NCBI RefSeq assembly: GCF_016654115.1
Contig: NZ_JAEQAZ010000085.1
Coordinates: 1-60,119, forward strand
DNA from: Streptomyces sp. MBT53
GTDB lineage: Bacteria; Actinomycetota; Actinomycetes; Streptomycetales; Streptomycetaceae
Direction of reading: 5' to 3'
DNA length: 60,119 nucleotides
How positions within the stretch are numbered: position 1 is the stretch's first letter; each line of letters begins with the position of its first letter. The notes under the pieces were generated by a model. That model saw nothing but the letters and a program-made list of their open reading frames with translations. It did not search any database and had not been told where the DNA came from. Both the position numbers and the translations under genes were made by a program. This document shows positions 22,982 to 31,698 of this stretch, one piece after another.

Positions 22982-23895
22982 GCGGCACCCGCCCGCGCCG
23001 CCGGTGACCGTCTCAGGTACTCCACCGCCCGGTTCAGCGATCCCTCCCGCGACGGATGGTAGGAGCGCCGCAGATAGCGGGGGACGGCCGCGCCGAGCGA
23101 CCGCCAGGTGGGCAACAGGCCTTTCCGTACGGCCCTGTTGTGCTCGGCGAGCGAGTAGCGGACGCGCCCGGCGAGTTGCGGGTCGTGGCGGATCAGGTAG
23201 GCCGTGCCCCAGGCCCACAGGTAGAGCATCACGGGCGCGGTGACCGTCATGCCGGCGATACGGCGGGCGTACCGGGGGAGACCGCGGCCCCCGCAGTGCT
23301 GGAACATGTCGAAGGCCACCGCGCGGTGTTCGACCTCCTCGGCGCCGTGCCAGCGCAGCAGGTCGAGCATGATCTCGTCGGCGCCCGCCCGGTCGAGGGC
23401 CTCCGCGGCCAGGATCCAGTCGCCCAGCACCGCCGTGAACTGCTCGATCGCCGCGACGACCGAGAGCCGGAAGCGCAGCCACTCGCGCTCGGGCAACGGC
23501 GCGCCGAGCGGCGGGCATTCGCCCAGCAGCCGTTCGAAGAGGAAGTCGACGTACCGGGTGAAGTCGGCGGTGTCGAGCCGCTGGGCGGCGAGATGGTCCA
23601 GCACGTGCGCGTGCTGGACGCTGTGGGTGGCCTCCTGACCCATGAACCCCTTGACGTCCGCGCGGAGTTGAGGGTCCCTGACCAGCGGCAGGCCCTCCTT
23701 GAGGACTTTCACGAACCACCGCTCCCCCGCCGGCAGCAGCAGATGCAGCACGTTGACGACATGCGTGGCGGTCGGTTCGTCCGGGATCCAGTGCAGGGGC
23801 GTGCGCGACCAGTCGAAGGAGACCCGGCGGGGCGCGATCGCGTGGTGTTCACGCGCGTGCTGTTCATTCTCGTGGTGCTCGTTCGCGGAGGTCAC
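22978..23895 (-). CDS. Predicted metal-dependent hydrolase, ferritin-like (PF10118 type)
   Basis: The 305-aa protein has a His-rich N-terminus and an all-helical core with carboxylate/His motifs: GFMGQEATHSVQHAH, a mid-chain Glu (EQFTAVLGDW), and WHGAEEVEHRAVAFD. This arrangement suggests a diiron ferritin-like site. A hydrophobic helix (TVTAPVMLYLWAWGTAYLI) may place it at the membrane. Proteins of this family are annotated as metal-dependent hydrolases without a proven reaction. It starts at GTG 23895 overlapping the stop of the hydrolase-SDR gene, and its stop overlaps the merR start. A desaturase or hydroxylase acting on the same lipid-like substrate as its neighbours is conceivable (inference). 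Confidence 0.78.
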   Translation of the reverse strand: MTSANEHHENEQHAREHHAIAPRRVSFDWSRTPLHWIPDEPTATHVVNVLHLLLPAGERWFVKVLKEGLPLVRDPQLRADVKGFMGQEATHSVQHAHVLDHLAAQRLDTADFTRYVDFLFERLLGECPPLGAPLPEREWLRFRLSVVAAIEQFTAVLGDWILAAEALDRAGADEIMLDLLRWHGAEEVEHRAVAFDMFQHCGGRGLPRYARRIAGMTVTAPVMLYLWAWGTAYLIRHDPQLAGRVRYSLAEHNRAVRKGLLPTWRSLGAAVPRYLRRSYHPSREGSLNRAVEYLRRSPAARAGAA

Positions 23896-25646
23896 AGCGG
23901 CGGCTCCATGCGGGCCACCGCCCGCAGCGCGCGCGGGGCGAACCGGGACATCAGATGGGCGCCGCGCGCCTCCGGGGTGACCGGTACGACGGCCTGGTCG
24001 CGGACGACCGCCCGCAGGATCGCGTCGGCGACCTTCTCCGGCGGGTAGTTCCGCATCCCGTACAGGCGTGCCGACCGCTTCTGGCGCCGTTTCTCCTCGT
24101 CGGCGTCGACCCCGGCGAAGTGCGCGGTCGAGGTGATGTTGGTGTTGACCAGGCCGGGGCAGATCGCCGAGACACCGATCCCCTGCCCGGACAGCTCGGC
24201 GCGCAGGCACTCGCTGAGCATCAGGACGGCCGCCTTGGAGGTGCTGTAGGCGGGCAGTGTCCTGGAGGGCTGGAACGCCGCCGCCGACGCGGTGTTGACG
24301 ATGTGGCCGCCCTGGCCGCGCTCGGCCATCTGCTTCCCGAAGAGCCGGCAGCCGTGGATGACGCCCCACAGGTTGACGTCGAGGACCTTCTTCCAGTCTT
24401 CCGGGGTGGTGTCGAAGAAGGAACCGGAGAGTCCGATTCCGGCGTTGTTCACGAGGACGTCCACCACGCCGTACTCCCCGGCGACCTTCGCGGCGAGCTT
24501 CTCCATGGCCGGCCCGTCGGAGACGTCGACCGTCTCGGCCCAGGCCTCGGGTGCGCCGATGAGCCGGGCCAACTCGGCGGTGCGGGCGGCACTTTCCGCG
24601 TCCCGGTCGACGGCCACCACGCGCGCGCCCGCCTCGGCGAACGCGAACGCCGTGGCCCGCCCGATCCCGCTGCCCGCCCCCGTGACCAGCACGAGCTGCC
24701 CGCCGAACCGCTGGGCGTACGTGCCGGTCCCCGTGGACGACACGGGTCCCCCTTCGTCGGCCGTCACGAACTCCGTGATCCAGGAAGCCAGTTGATCGGG
24801 GCGCGTGCGCGGGATCCAGTGCTTGGCCGGCAGTGTCCGCCGCACCAGCTCAGGCGCCCACTCCTCCAGCCCGTCGTAGAGCCGCTCGGACAGAAACGCG
24901 TCCCCCAGGGGCGTGATGAGCTGCACGCGCGCGTGCGCATAAGCGTCGGGGCGTGGCCTGCGCAGCCGCGCCCGGACGTTGTCCCGGTACAGCCAGGCGC
25001 CGTGGGCCGCGTCCTGGGGCAGCGACGAGGTCGGGTAGTCACCGCGCGGGACCTTCTCGACCCGCTCCAGGATCCTCGGCCAGCGCTTGCCCAGGGGGCC
25101 GCGCCAGGCGAGTTCGGGCAGCACGGGCGTGTGCAGCAGGTACACGTACCAGGACTTGGCACCCTGGCCCAGGACTTGGCCGACGCGGCGCGGGGTGGGC
25201 CGGGTCAGGCGCTTGTTGATCCAGTGCCCGAAGTGGTCCAGGGACGGCCCGGACATCGACGTGAAGGAGGCGATACGGCCCTTGGTGCGCTCGACGGTGA
25301 CGAACTCCCAGGACTGCACCGAGCCCCAGTCGTGGCCCACCAGGTGCACCGGCCGGTCCGGGCTGACCGCGTCCGCGACCGCCAGGAAGTCGTCCGTCAG
25401 CTTCTCCAGGGTGAACCCGCCCCGCAGCGGCTGCGGGGCCGTGGACCGGCCGTGCCCCCGGACGTCGTAGAGCACCACATGGAAGCGGTCGGCGAGGCGG
25501 CCGGCCACCTCGGACCACACCTCCTTGCTGTCGGGATAGCCGTGCACCAGGACCACTGTGGGGTTCGACTCGTCCCCCAGCTCGGCCACGCACAGCTCGA
25601 CTCCGCCGGTCCGCACCCGGCGCTCGCGCGCACCCTCAAGCGTCAC
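23892..25646 (-). CDS. Alpha/beta hydrolase - short-chain dehydrogenase fusion (EphD-like)
   Basis: In this 584-aa bifunctional protein, residues about 15-290 form an alpha/beta hydrolase of the epoxide-hydrolase type. It has VVLVHGYPDSKEVW for the oxyanion hole and HLVGHDWGS with Asp as nucleophile. Residues about 305-584 form a classical SDR: TGAGSGIGRATAFAFAEAGA for NAD(P) binding, NNAGIG, and the catalytic pair in YSTSKAA. The same architecture occurs in mycobacterial EphD, linked to mycolic-acid/lipid epoxides. Streptomyces has no mycolic acids, so the substrate must differ. The start GTG 25646 overlaps the M24 peptidase stop. An epoxide-to-diol-to-ketone route in one chain is a plausible reaction sequence. 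Confidence 0.9.
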   Translation of the reverse strand: MTLEGARERRVRTGGVELCVAELGDESNPTVVLVHGYPDSKEVWSEVAGRLADRFHVVLYDVRGHGRSTAPQPLRGGFTLEKLTDDFLAVADAVSPDRPVHLVGHDWGSVQSWEFVTVERTKGRIASFTSMSGPSLDHFGHWINKRLTRPTPRRVGQVLGQGAKSWYVYLLHTPVLPELAWRGPLGKRWPRILERVEKVPRGDYPTSSLPQDAAHGAWLYRDNVRARLRRPRPDAYAHARVQLITPLGDAFLSERLYDGLEEWAPELVRRTLPAKHWIPRTRPDQLASWITEFVTADEGGPVSSTGTGTYAQRFGGQLVLVTGAGSGIGRATAFAFAEAGARVVAVDRDAESAARTAELARLIGAPEAWAETVDVSDGPAMEKLAAKVAGEYGVVDVLVNNAGIGLSGSFFDTTPEDWKKVLDVNLWGVIHGCRLFGKQMAERGQGGHIVNTASAAAFQPSRTLPAYSTSKAAVLMLSECLRAELSGQGIGVSAICPGLVNTNITSTAHFAGVDADEEKRRQKRSARLYGMRNYPPEKVADAILRAVVRDQAVVPVTPEARGAHLMSRFAPRALRAVARMEPPL

Positions 25647-26485
25647 TTGTCCTCCGCCCAGCGCCGCACGTGCGGCAGATCGTCGTCCAGCCAGAAGGCG
25701 CTCTGTTCGGGGTCCCCGGAGTCGGTGACGACGAGGATCTCCTCGAACTTGGCGCCCGTGCCCCGGAATCCGAGATGCGGTTCGACCGCCCACAGGCCGG
25801 GGTGCGGGGGGTGGTCGGAGAAGCGGTACGGCGACCAGAGCGGGGACCAGCCGTCGCGGTGGCCGTGCAGCGCGTCGCTCGCGAGGCCCTTCAGGGCCTG
25901 GGTGCCGAACCCGAACAGCCGCGGGGACCAAGGGCGTTCGGCGACCCGGTCGACCTTGTGCGCGATCACGCCGAAGGGGTACGCGCGGTGCCGGTTGGCG
26001 TAGCCCTGGCGGACCATGAGGCGGTCCACGTCCTCGTAGATCTCGCGCAGCGGGCGCCGCTCGCGCACCTCGCGCAGCAGCAGCTCGCGATGCGCCTCCA
26101 GGTCGGCCATCAGCCGGTCCTGCACCGGGTTCGCCCCCAGGGAGCCCGAATATCCGATGTCGGCCGTGAATCCCTTGTACACGGGGGCCATGTCCAGGAT
26201 GAACGGCATCCCGGGCTCCAGCCGGCGGTTCGTGGGGAAGAACTGCAGCGGCACCCGGAAGTTCGTGAACGCCGTGCGGTCGCCGAACCAGGCGAAGGGC
26301 AGATGGAACCAGTCGCTCACACCCTTCGCGCGCAGCCACGACCGCTGCATGCGCGCCGCGTCGCGCTCGGTCACCCCGGGTTCCAGACGGGCCGCGACGG
26401 CCTCGGCGCACTCGTACGCCAGCCGCTGGACCTCCCTGAACCCCCGCAGTTCCGCGGAGAGTTCGCGTGTCACCGCCGTAGTCAT
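25643..26485 (-). CDS. M24 (Xaa-Pro aminopeptidase-like) family protein
   Basis: The 280-aa protein carries the M24 pita-bread fold. Metal-ligand candidates are both Asp residues of DMAPVYKGFTADIGYSG, a His in the AYPFGVIAHKVDR region, Glu in WAVEPHLGF and Glu in KFEEILVV. Compared with true aminopeptidases it is short and lacks the N-terminal creatinase domain, so it may be a dipeptidase or a non-peptidase relative. ATG at 26485 has only a weak GGTGG upstream. It is the first gene of the operon leading to the hydrolase-SDR, metal hydrolase and MerR genes, each coupled by a GTGA overlap. Confidence 0.85.
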   Translation of the reverse strand: MTTAVTRELSAELRGFREVQRLAYECAEAVAARLEPGVTERDAARMQRSWLRAKGVSDWFHLPFAWFGDRTAFTNFRVPLQFFPTNRRLEPGMPFILDMAPVYKGFTADIGYSGSLGANPVQDRLMADLEAHRELLLREVRERRPLREIYEDVDRLMVRQGYANRHRAYPFGVIAHKVDRVAERPWSPRLFGFGTQALKGLASDALHGHRDGWSPLWSPYRFSDHPPHPGLWAVEPHLGFRGTGAKFEEILVVTDSGDPEQSAFWLDDDLPHVRRWAEDK

Positions 26486-26589
26486 GCCACCGCCCCACCT
26501 GTCCACACCGACTGCGGTACGTGCTCGTAACTTGACACTGGTGAATGTGACAGTTGTTAGAGGCTGCGTCAATAGGCTTGATCTCTGCC

Positions 26590-26598
26590 TGTGGATAA
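26590..26598 (-). other. Isolated perfect DnaA box
   Basis: TGTGGATAA (reverse complement TTATCCACA) lies in the 241-bp divergent gap between the M24 peptidase and ABC ATPase genes. Nearby TGACA/TGTGACA repeats (26530-26553) could be regulator sites for the M24 operon. Confidence 0.5.
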
Positions 26599-26726
26599 CC
26601 GCCCGAGGCCGGTCGCGTAGCTCTCAAGTAGGGGCATCCCCTACGGACCCGTACGCCTGGAGTCTGACGTGAGGACAGCTCTGCGGGGTGACGACCGGAG
26701 TGGTCCGCGTCACTACCTTCGTAGAC

Positions 26727-27713
26727 GTGACTGTGATCGCGACCGAAAGCCTGAGCAAGCGGTTCCCCCGGGTGACCGCGCTTGACCGGCTCTCCGTGGA
26801 CGTCGGCCCCGGTGTGACGGGGCTCGTCGGTGCCAACGGAGCCGGCAAGTCGACCTTGATCAAGATCCTGCTGGGTCTGTCCCCCGCCTCCGAGGGCCGA
26901 GCCGAAGTGCTCGGCCTCGATGTCGCCACCAAGGGTGCCGACATCCGCGAGCGCGTCGGGTACATGCCGGAGCACGACTGTCTGCCGCCCGACGTCTCGG
27001 CCACCGAGTTCGTCGTCCACATGGCGCGCATGTCCGGACTGCCGCCCACCGCGGCGCGCGAGCGCACCGCGGACACGCTGCGCCACGTCGGCCTGTACGA
27101 GGAGCGCTACCGCCCCATCGGCGGCTACTCGACGGGCATGAAGCAGCGCGTCAAACTGGCGCAGGCCCTCGTCCACGACCCGCAGCTGGTCTTCCTGGAC
27201 GAGCCGACCAACGGCCTGGACCCGGTCGGCCGTGACGAGATGCTCGGCCTCATCCGCCGTATCTACACGGACTTCGGCATCTCGGTCCTGGTGACCTCGC
27301 ACCTGCTGGGCGAGCTGGAGCGCACCTGCGACCACGTGATCGTGGTCGACGGCGGCAAGCTCCTGCGCTCCAGCTCCACCACGGACTTCACCCAGACCAC
27401 GACCACCCTGGCGATCGAGGTCACCGACACCGACGAGCACCCGGACGGCACCCGCGCGGTGCGCGAGGCGCTCCACGCGCGCGGGGTGGACACCCACGAC
27501 GGCAGCGGCCTGCCGGGCGCGGGCCACGTCCTGCTCCTGACGGCCTCGGGCGAGGAGACGTACGACGTGGTCCGGGACGTGATCGCGGACCTCGGCCTCG
27601 GCCTGGTGCGCATGGAGCAGCGCAGGCACCACATCTCCGAGGTCTTCACCGACACCGAGACCGGCACCGACAGCGACGCAGAGCGGAAGGAGGCCGTAGG
27701 CCATGGCAATTGA
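26727..27713 (+). CDS. ABC-2 transporter ATPase 1
   Basis: The 328-aa ATPase has Walker A GANGAGKST, signature YSTGMKQRVKLAQALV, Walker B LVFLDEPTNGLDPVG and H-switch VTSHLLGELE, followed by a C-terminal domain of about 100 residues typical of drug/antibiotic-type ABC-2 ATPases. GTG at 26727 is chosen. TACCTT (26715-26720) lies 6 nt upstream and could be the -10 of a leaderless promoter; GTG 26733 and GTG 26688 are in-frame alternatives. The gene overlaps the next by 11 nt. Together the four genes 26727-30250 encode two ATPase/permease pairs, possibly one heteromeric exporter. Confidence 0.9.
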   Translation: MTVIATESLSKRFPRVTALDRLSVDVGPGVTGLVGANGAGKSTLIKILLGLSPASEGRAEVLGLDVATKGADIRERVGYMPEHDCLPPDVSATEFVVHMARMSGLPPTAARERTADTLRHVGLYEERYRPIGGYSTGMKQRVKLAQALVHDPQLVFLDEPTNGLDPVGRDEMLGLIRRIYTDFGISVLVTSHLLGELERTCDHVIVVDGGKLLRSSSTTDFTQTTTTLAIEVTDTDEHPDGTRAVREALHARGVDTHDGSGLPGAGHVLLLTASGEETYDVVRDVIADLGLGLVRMEQRRHHISEVFTDTETGTDSDAERKEAVGHGN

Positions 27714-28611
27714 CCAGCCCCTGGTCCCCCAGCCGGGCGACCAGACCCGTATCCACAACATCGGCTACCGCAACTACGACGGCCCCCGCCTGGGCCGCGC
27801 CTACGCCCGGCGCTCCCTCTACTCGCAGTCCCTGCGCGGCGCCTACGGCCTCGGCCGCTCGGTGAAGTCCAAGGTGCTGCCCATGCTGCTGTTCGTGGTC
27901 ATGTGCGTGCCCGCGGCCATCATGGTGGCCGTCGCGGTCGCCACGAAGGCCAAGGACCTGCCCGTCGACTACACCCGCTACGCGATCATCATGCAGGCCG
28001 TCATCAGCCTCTACGTCGCCTCCCAGGCGCCCCAGTCGGTCTCGCGCGACCTGCGCTTCAAGACCGTGCCGCTGTACTTCTCGCGGCCGATCGAGACCGC
28101 CGACTACGTGCGGGCCAAGTTCGCGGCCCTGGCCTCGGCCATGTTCATCCTGACCGCCGCCCCGCTGATCGTGCTCTACGTAGGAGCGTTGCTCGCGAAG
28201 CTCGACTTCGCCGACCAGACCAAGGGCTTCGCCCAGGGCCTCGTCTCCGTGACCCTCCTCTCCCTGCTCTTCGCCGGCATCGGCCTGGTCATCGCCGCGG
28301 TCACCCCGCGCCGAGGCTTCGGCATCGCCGCCGTCATCGCCGTACTGACCATCTCCTACGGCGCCGTCTCCACCCTCCAGGCGATCGCCGACGCGCAGAA
28401 CGCCACGAACGCCATCCCGTGGATCGGCCTCTTCTCGCCCGTCACCCTCATCGACGGCCTCCAATCGGCCTTCCTGGGCGCGACATCGGCGGCACCCGGA
28501 GGCATCGGCCCCTCCCACGCGCAAGGCGTCGTCTACGTCCTCGCCGTCCTGGGCCTCATCGCCGCGACCTACGGCCTCCTGATCCGCCGCTACCGGAAGG
28601 TGGGCCTGTGA
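27703..28611 (+). CDS. ABC-2 type permease 1
   Basis: The 302-aa membrane protein begins with a cytosolic stretch (HNIGYRNYDGPRLGRAYARR) conserved in this actinobacterial exporter group. Six hydrophobic helices follow, with the ABC-2 loop SRDLRFKTVPLYFSRPIE after helix 2. ATG at 27703 has GGAAGGAGG upstream within the end of the ATPase gene. Its stop overlaps the next ATPase start (GTGA). The substrate is unknown. Confidence 0.88.
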   Translation: MAIDQPLVPQPGDQTRIHNIGYRNYDGPRLGRAYARRSLYSQSLRGAYGLGRSVKSKVLPMLLFVVMCVPAAIMVAVAVATKAKDLPVDYTRYAIIMQAVISLYVASQAPQSVSRDLRFKTVPLYFSRPIETADYVRAKFAALASAMFILTAAPLIVLYVGALLAKLDFADQTKGFAQGLVSVTLLSLLFAGIGLVIAAVTPRRGFGIAAVIAVLTISYGAVSTLQAIADAQNATNAIPWIGLFSPVTLIDGLQSAFLGATSAAPGGIGPSHAQGVVYVLAVLGLIAATYGLLIRRYRKVGL

Positions 28612-29519
28612 CCACGCTCTCCATCGACCACGTCTCCCGCTGGTTCGGCAACGTGGTCGCCGTCAACGACATCACCATGAACGTCGGCCCCGGCGTCACC
28701 GGACTCCTCGGCCCCAACGGCGCCGGAAAGTCCACCCTCATCAACATGATGGGCGGCTTCCTCGCCCCCTCCACCGGCACCGTCACCCTCGACGGCCAGC
28801 AGGTTTGGCGCAACGAACAGATCTACAAGCACATCGGGATCGTCCCCGAGCGCGAGGCGATGTACGACTTCCTCACGGGACGCGAATTCGTCGTGGCCAA
28901 CGCCGAGTTGCACGGCCTCGGCGCCAAGGCGGCCCAGAAGGCGCTGGCCACGGTCGAGATGGAGTACGCGCAGGACCGCAAGATCTCCACGTACTCCAAG
29001 GGCATGCGCCAGCGCGTGAAGATGGCCTCCGCCCTGGTCCACGACCCCTCGCTGCTCCTGCTCGACGAGCCGTTCAACGGCATGGACCCGCGCCAGCGTA
29101 TGCAACTCATGGACCTGCTGCGGCGGATGGGCGACGAGGGCCGCACGGTGCTGTTCTCGTCCCACATCCTCGAAGAGGTCGAACAGCTCGCCTGGCACAT
29201 CGAGGTCGTCGTCGCCGGACGGCACGCGGCCAGCGGCGACTTCCGCAAGATCCGCCGCCTGATGACCGACCGCCCGCACCGCTACCTGGTCCGCTCCAGC
29301 GACGACCGCGCCCTCGCCGCCGCGCTGATCGCGGACCCCTCGACCTCGGGCATCGAGGTCGACCTGGCCGAGGGCGCGCTGCGCATCCAGGCCGTCGACT
29401 TCGGCCGGTTCACCGCCCTGCTGCCCAAGGTGGCCAGGGACCACGGCATCCGGCTGCTCACGGTCTCGCCGTCGGACGAGTCGCTCGAATCCGTCTTCTC
29501 GTATCTCGTCGCGGCGTAG
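28608..29519 (+). CDS. ABC-2 transporter ATPase 2
   Basis: The 303-aa ATPase has Walker A GPNGAGKST, signature YSKGMRQRVKMASALV, Walker B LLLLDEPFNGMDPRQR and H-switch FSSHILEEVE. Its C-terminal part differs from ATPase 1, arguing that the two form a heterodimer or serve the two permeases separately. GTG at 28608 overlaps the stop of permease 1. TAGGAGG at its end is the ribosome binding site of the next gene. Confidence 0.9.
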   Translation: MTTLSIDHVSRWFGNVVAVNDITMNVGPGVTGLLGPNGAGKSTLINMMGGFLAPSTGTVTLDGQQVWRNEQIYKHIGIVPEREAMYDFLTGREFVVANAELHGLGAKAAQKALATVEMEYAQDRKISTYSKGMRQRVKMASALVHDPSLLLLDEPFNGMDPRQRMQLMDLLRRMGDEGRTVLFSSHILEEVEQLAWHIEVVVAGRHAASGDFRKIRRLMTDRPHRYLVRSSDDRALAAALIADPSTSGIEVDLAEGALRIQAVDFGRFTALLPKVARDHGIRLLTVSPSDESLESVFSYLVAA

Positions 29520-29530
29520 GAGGCCAAGAG

Positions 29531-30250
29531 ATGTACGACCCCACAGTCGCCCGACTCACCTACCGGGCCCTGCTCGGCAAGCGCCGGGCCCTCATCCTGG
29601 GCGCCCTGCCCCTGCTGCTGATCGTGATCTCCGTGGTGGTGCGCGCCCTCGCCGGCGCCGACGACCAGACCGCCGTCGATGTCCTGGGTGGCCTCGGCCT
29701 CGCCACGATGGTGCCGATCATCGGCGTCATCGCGGGCACGGGCGCGATCGGACCGGAGATCGACGACGGCTCCGTGGTGTATCTGCTGTCCAAGCCGCTG
29801 AAGCGGCCCACGATCATCTTCACCAAGCTGATCGTCGCGGTCGGCGTCACCATGGTGTTCTCGGCCGTGCCCATGCTGATCTCCGGGCTCATCCTGAACG
29901 GCAACGGCCAGCAGATCGCCGTCGCCTACACGGTGGCCGCCCTGGTCGCCTCCATCGCCTACGCGGCACTCTTCCTGCTGCTCGGCACGGTCTCGCGGCA
30001 CGCGGTGGTCTTCGGGCTCGTCTACGCCCTCGTCTGGGAGGCCCTGTTCGGCTCCCTGGTCGCCGGCGCCCGCACGCTCAGCGTCCAGCAGTGGTCCCTG
30101 GCCGTCGCCCACAAGGTGTCCGGCGGCGAGCTGGTGACCTCCGACGTCGGGCTGACCACGGCGACGATCTTCCTGGTCGCGGTCACCGTGGGAGCGACCT
30201 GGTACGCCGGACAGAAGCTGCGCTCGCTGACCCTCGCCGGCGAGGAATGA
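29531..30250 (+). CDS. ABC-2 type permease 2
   Basis: The 239-aa protein has six hydrophobic segments and the motif IDDGSVVYLLSKPLKRPTII after helix 2, equivalent to the loop in permease 1. ATG at 29531 follows TAGGAGG by 7 nt. It closes the four-gene ABC operon. The permease is shorter than permease 1 because it lacks the N-terminal cytosolic stretch. Confidence 0.88.
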   Translation: MYDPTVARLTYRALLGKRRALILGALPLLLIVISVVVRALAGADDQTAVDVLGGLGLATMVPIIGVIAGTGAIGPEIDDGSVVYLLSKPLKRPTIIFTKLIVAVGVTMVFSAVPMLISGLILNGNGQQIAVAYTVAALVASIAYAALFLLLGTVSRHAVVFGLVYALVWEALFGSLVAGARTLSVQQWSLAVAHKVSGGELVTSDVGLTTATIFLVAVTVGATWYAGQKLRSLTLAGEE

Positions 30251-30330
30251 CAGGTCCTGATCTTGACGGGGGCTTCATCTCTGTCCGGGCACACTGGGCA
30301 AACGGGGACGCACGGCTAGGAGGAACGGGG

Positions 30331-30570
30331 ATGGCGGGACAGGCACCGTACGGCGGCGGACAGGCCGAATCAGGGGACGGCTGGGACAAGTTGGTCCTGG
30401 ACGACGACTTCATACGGTCCGCCGAGACGGCCGAGCCGTCCGCGCGAGCCCGGATGCTCGCGGCGCGCTGGCGCAACGAGTCGCCCGAGCCGCAGCCCTG
30501 GCGCTCCGACGAGCCGCCCGCGGGCTGGTTCTTCAGCAAGGCACGTCGGCGCAGGTGGCGCCGGGGTTAG
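30331..30570 (+). CDS. Small conserved actinobacterial protein, 79 aa
   Basis: The product is hydrophilic and ends in a strongly basic tail (WFFSKARRRRWRRG) after an acidic and Pro-rich middle (LVLDDDFIRSAETAE, EPQPWRSDEPPAGW). It has no transmembrane helix or signal peptide. A protein of this pattern sits in this place in other Streptomyces as I recall it; its function is unknown. ATG at 30331 has AGGAGG 7 nt upstream, so translation is well supported. It is 80 nt behind the ABC operon and may be cotranscribed. Confidence 0.75.
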   Translation: MAGQAPYGGGQAESGDGWDKLVLDDDFIRSAETAEPSARARMLAARWRNESPEPQPWRSDEPPAGWFFSKARRRRWRRG

Positions 30571-30894
30571 GACAGGCCCCCAGCCCTCACCCGGCTGCCC
30601 TTTTATTCGGTGGCGTCCAACTCGGCGTACAGGCACAGTTGTTCTGTCGACGCCGGATCAGCCGGCGCCACCGACTGGGAGAGGAGCTGGACGATGTCGA
30701 TGCCAGACAGTACGTCCAACTCCCTTCAGGGCAGCCCGCGGCGGTCTCCGGAGTAGTTACCCCTCCGTCGAGTCGCCCACCACGGGGAGCTGCCCGGGGC
30801 GGCCGCTTCGAGCACGCGACTCATTATCGCGTGGGCCGCCCTCCCTTTCGCCCCTATCGCAGGGGGCACGACGGGCTGGGGCGGTTGCCCACAC
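30571..30894. other. 324-bp convergent intergenic region
   Basis: This lies between the small protein gene and the convergent HAD gene. No gene is supported. A CCCTTTTATT segment follows a C-rich stretch near 30,590-30,610, but I do not find a convincing stem. The remainder is GC-rich with scattered short inverted repeats. Confidence 0.4.
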
Positions 30895-31698
30895 CTACGC
30901 GAGCAACCGCTCCAGCACGACCGCGATCCCGTCCTCCTCATTGGAAGACGTCACCTCGTCCGCCACCGCCTTGAGCTCCTCGTGCGCGTTGGCCATCGCC
31001 ACGCTGTGGCCTGCCCACCCGAACATCGCTATGTCGTTGGGCATGTCGCCGAAGGCGATCGTGTCGGCGGCCTTCAGACCGAGGCGGCGGGCCGCGATGG
31101 AGAGGCCCGTGGCCTTGGACAGGCCCAGGGGCAGCAGTTCGACGATGCCCTCGCCCGCCATAGCGACCGTGACGAAGCCGCCCGCGGCCTCGCTGGCCGC
31201 CTCGGCGAGCTGGTCGTCGGTGAGGGTCGGGTGCTGGATGTAGATCTTGTTCAGGGGGGCGGCCCACAGCTCGGACAGGTCCGTGAACGGGGTCGCGGGA
31301 AGCGCCCCCGTGACCCGGTACCCGGGACCGACCAGCACCTCGCCGTCCAGGCCGCCCTGGCTCGCCGCCAGGAACAGCGGGCCGACCTCCGCCTCGATCT
31401 TGGCGAGTGCCACAGCGGCCAGTTGCCGGTCCAGGGTGACCGAGGTCAGCAGGCGGTGCTCGCCGGCGTCGTAGACCTGGGCGCCCTGCGCGCAGACCGC
31501 GAGTCCCTCGTAGCCGAGGTCGTCGAGGATGTGCCGGGTCCAGGGGGCCGCGCGGCCGGTCACCACGATGTGCGCGGCACCGGCCTCCGTGGCCGCCGCG
31601 AGGGCGGCACGGGTGCGCGGCGAGACCGACTCGTCGGAGCGCAGAAGCGTTCCGTCGAGGTCGGTCGCGATCAGCTTGTACGGGAAGCCGGTGCTCAC
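30895..31698 (-). CDS. HAD-superfamily (Cof-type) phosphatase
   Basis: The 267-aa protein has motif I ATDLDGTLLRSDESVSPRT, motif II VTGRAAPW, the motif III Lys in SKATG and motif IV GDMPNDIAMFGWAG. It is clearly a paralogue of the HAD gene at 10686-11555. GTG at 31698 overlaps the serS stop (GTGA), so it is translated as the second gene of a serS operon. The substrate is unknown; physical coupling to serS suggests a housekeeping repair-type phosphatase, but this is inference. Confidence 0.88.
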   Translation of the reverse strand: MSTGFPYKLIATDLDGTLLRSDESVSPRTRAALAAATEAGAAHIVVTGRAAPWTRHILDDLGYEGLAVCAQGAQVYDAGEHRLLTSVTLDRQLAAVALAKIEAEVGPLFLAASQGGLDGEVLVGPGYRVTGALPATPFTDLSELWAAPLNKIYIQHPTLTDDQLAEAASEAAGGFVTVAMAGEGIVELLPLGLSKATGLSIAARRLGLKAADTIAFGDMPNDIAMFGWAGHSVAMANAHEELKAVADEVTSSNEEDGIAVVLERLLA

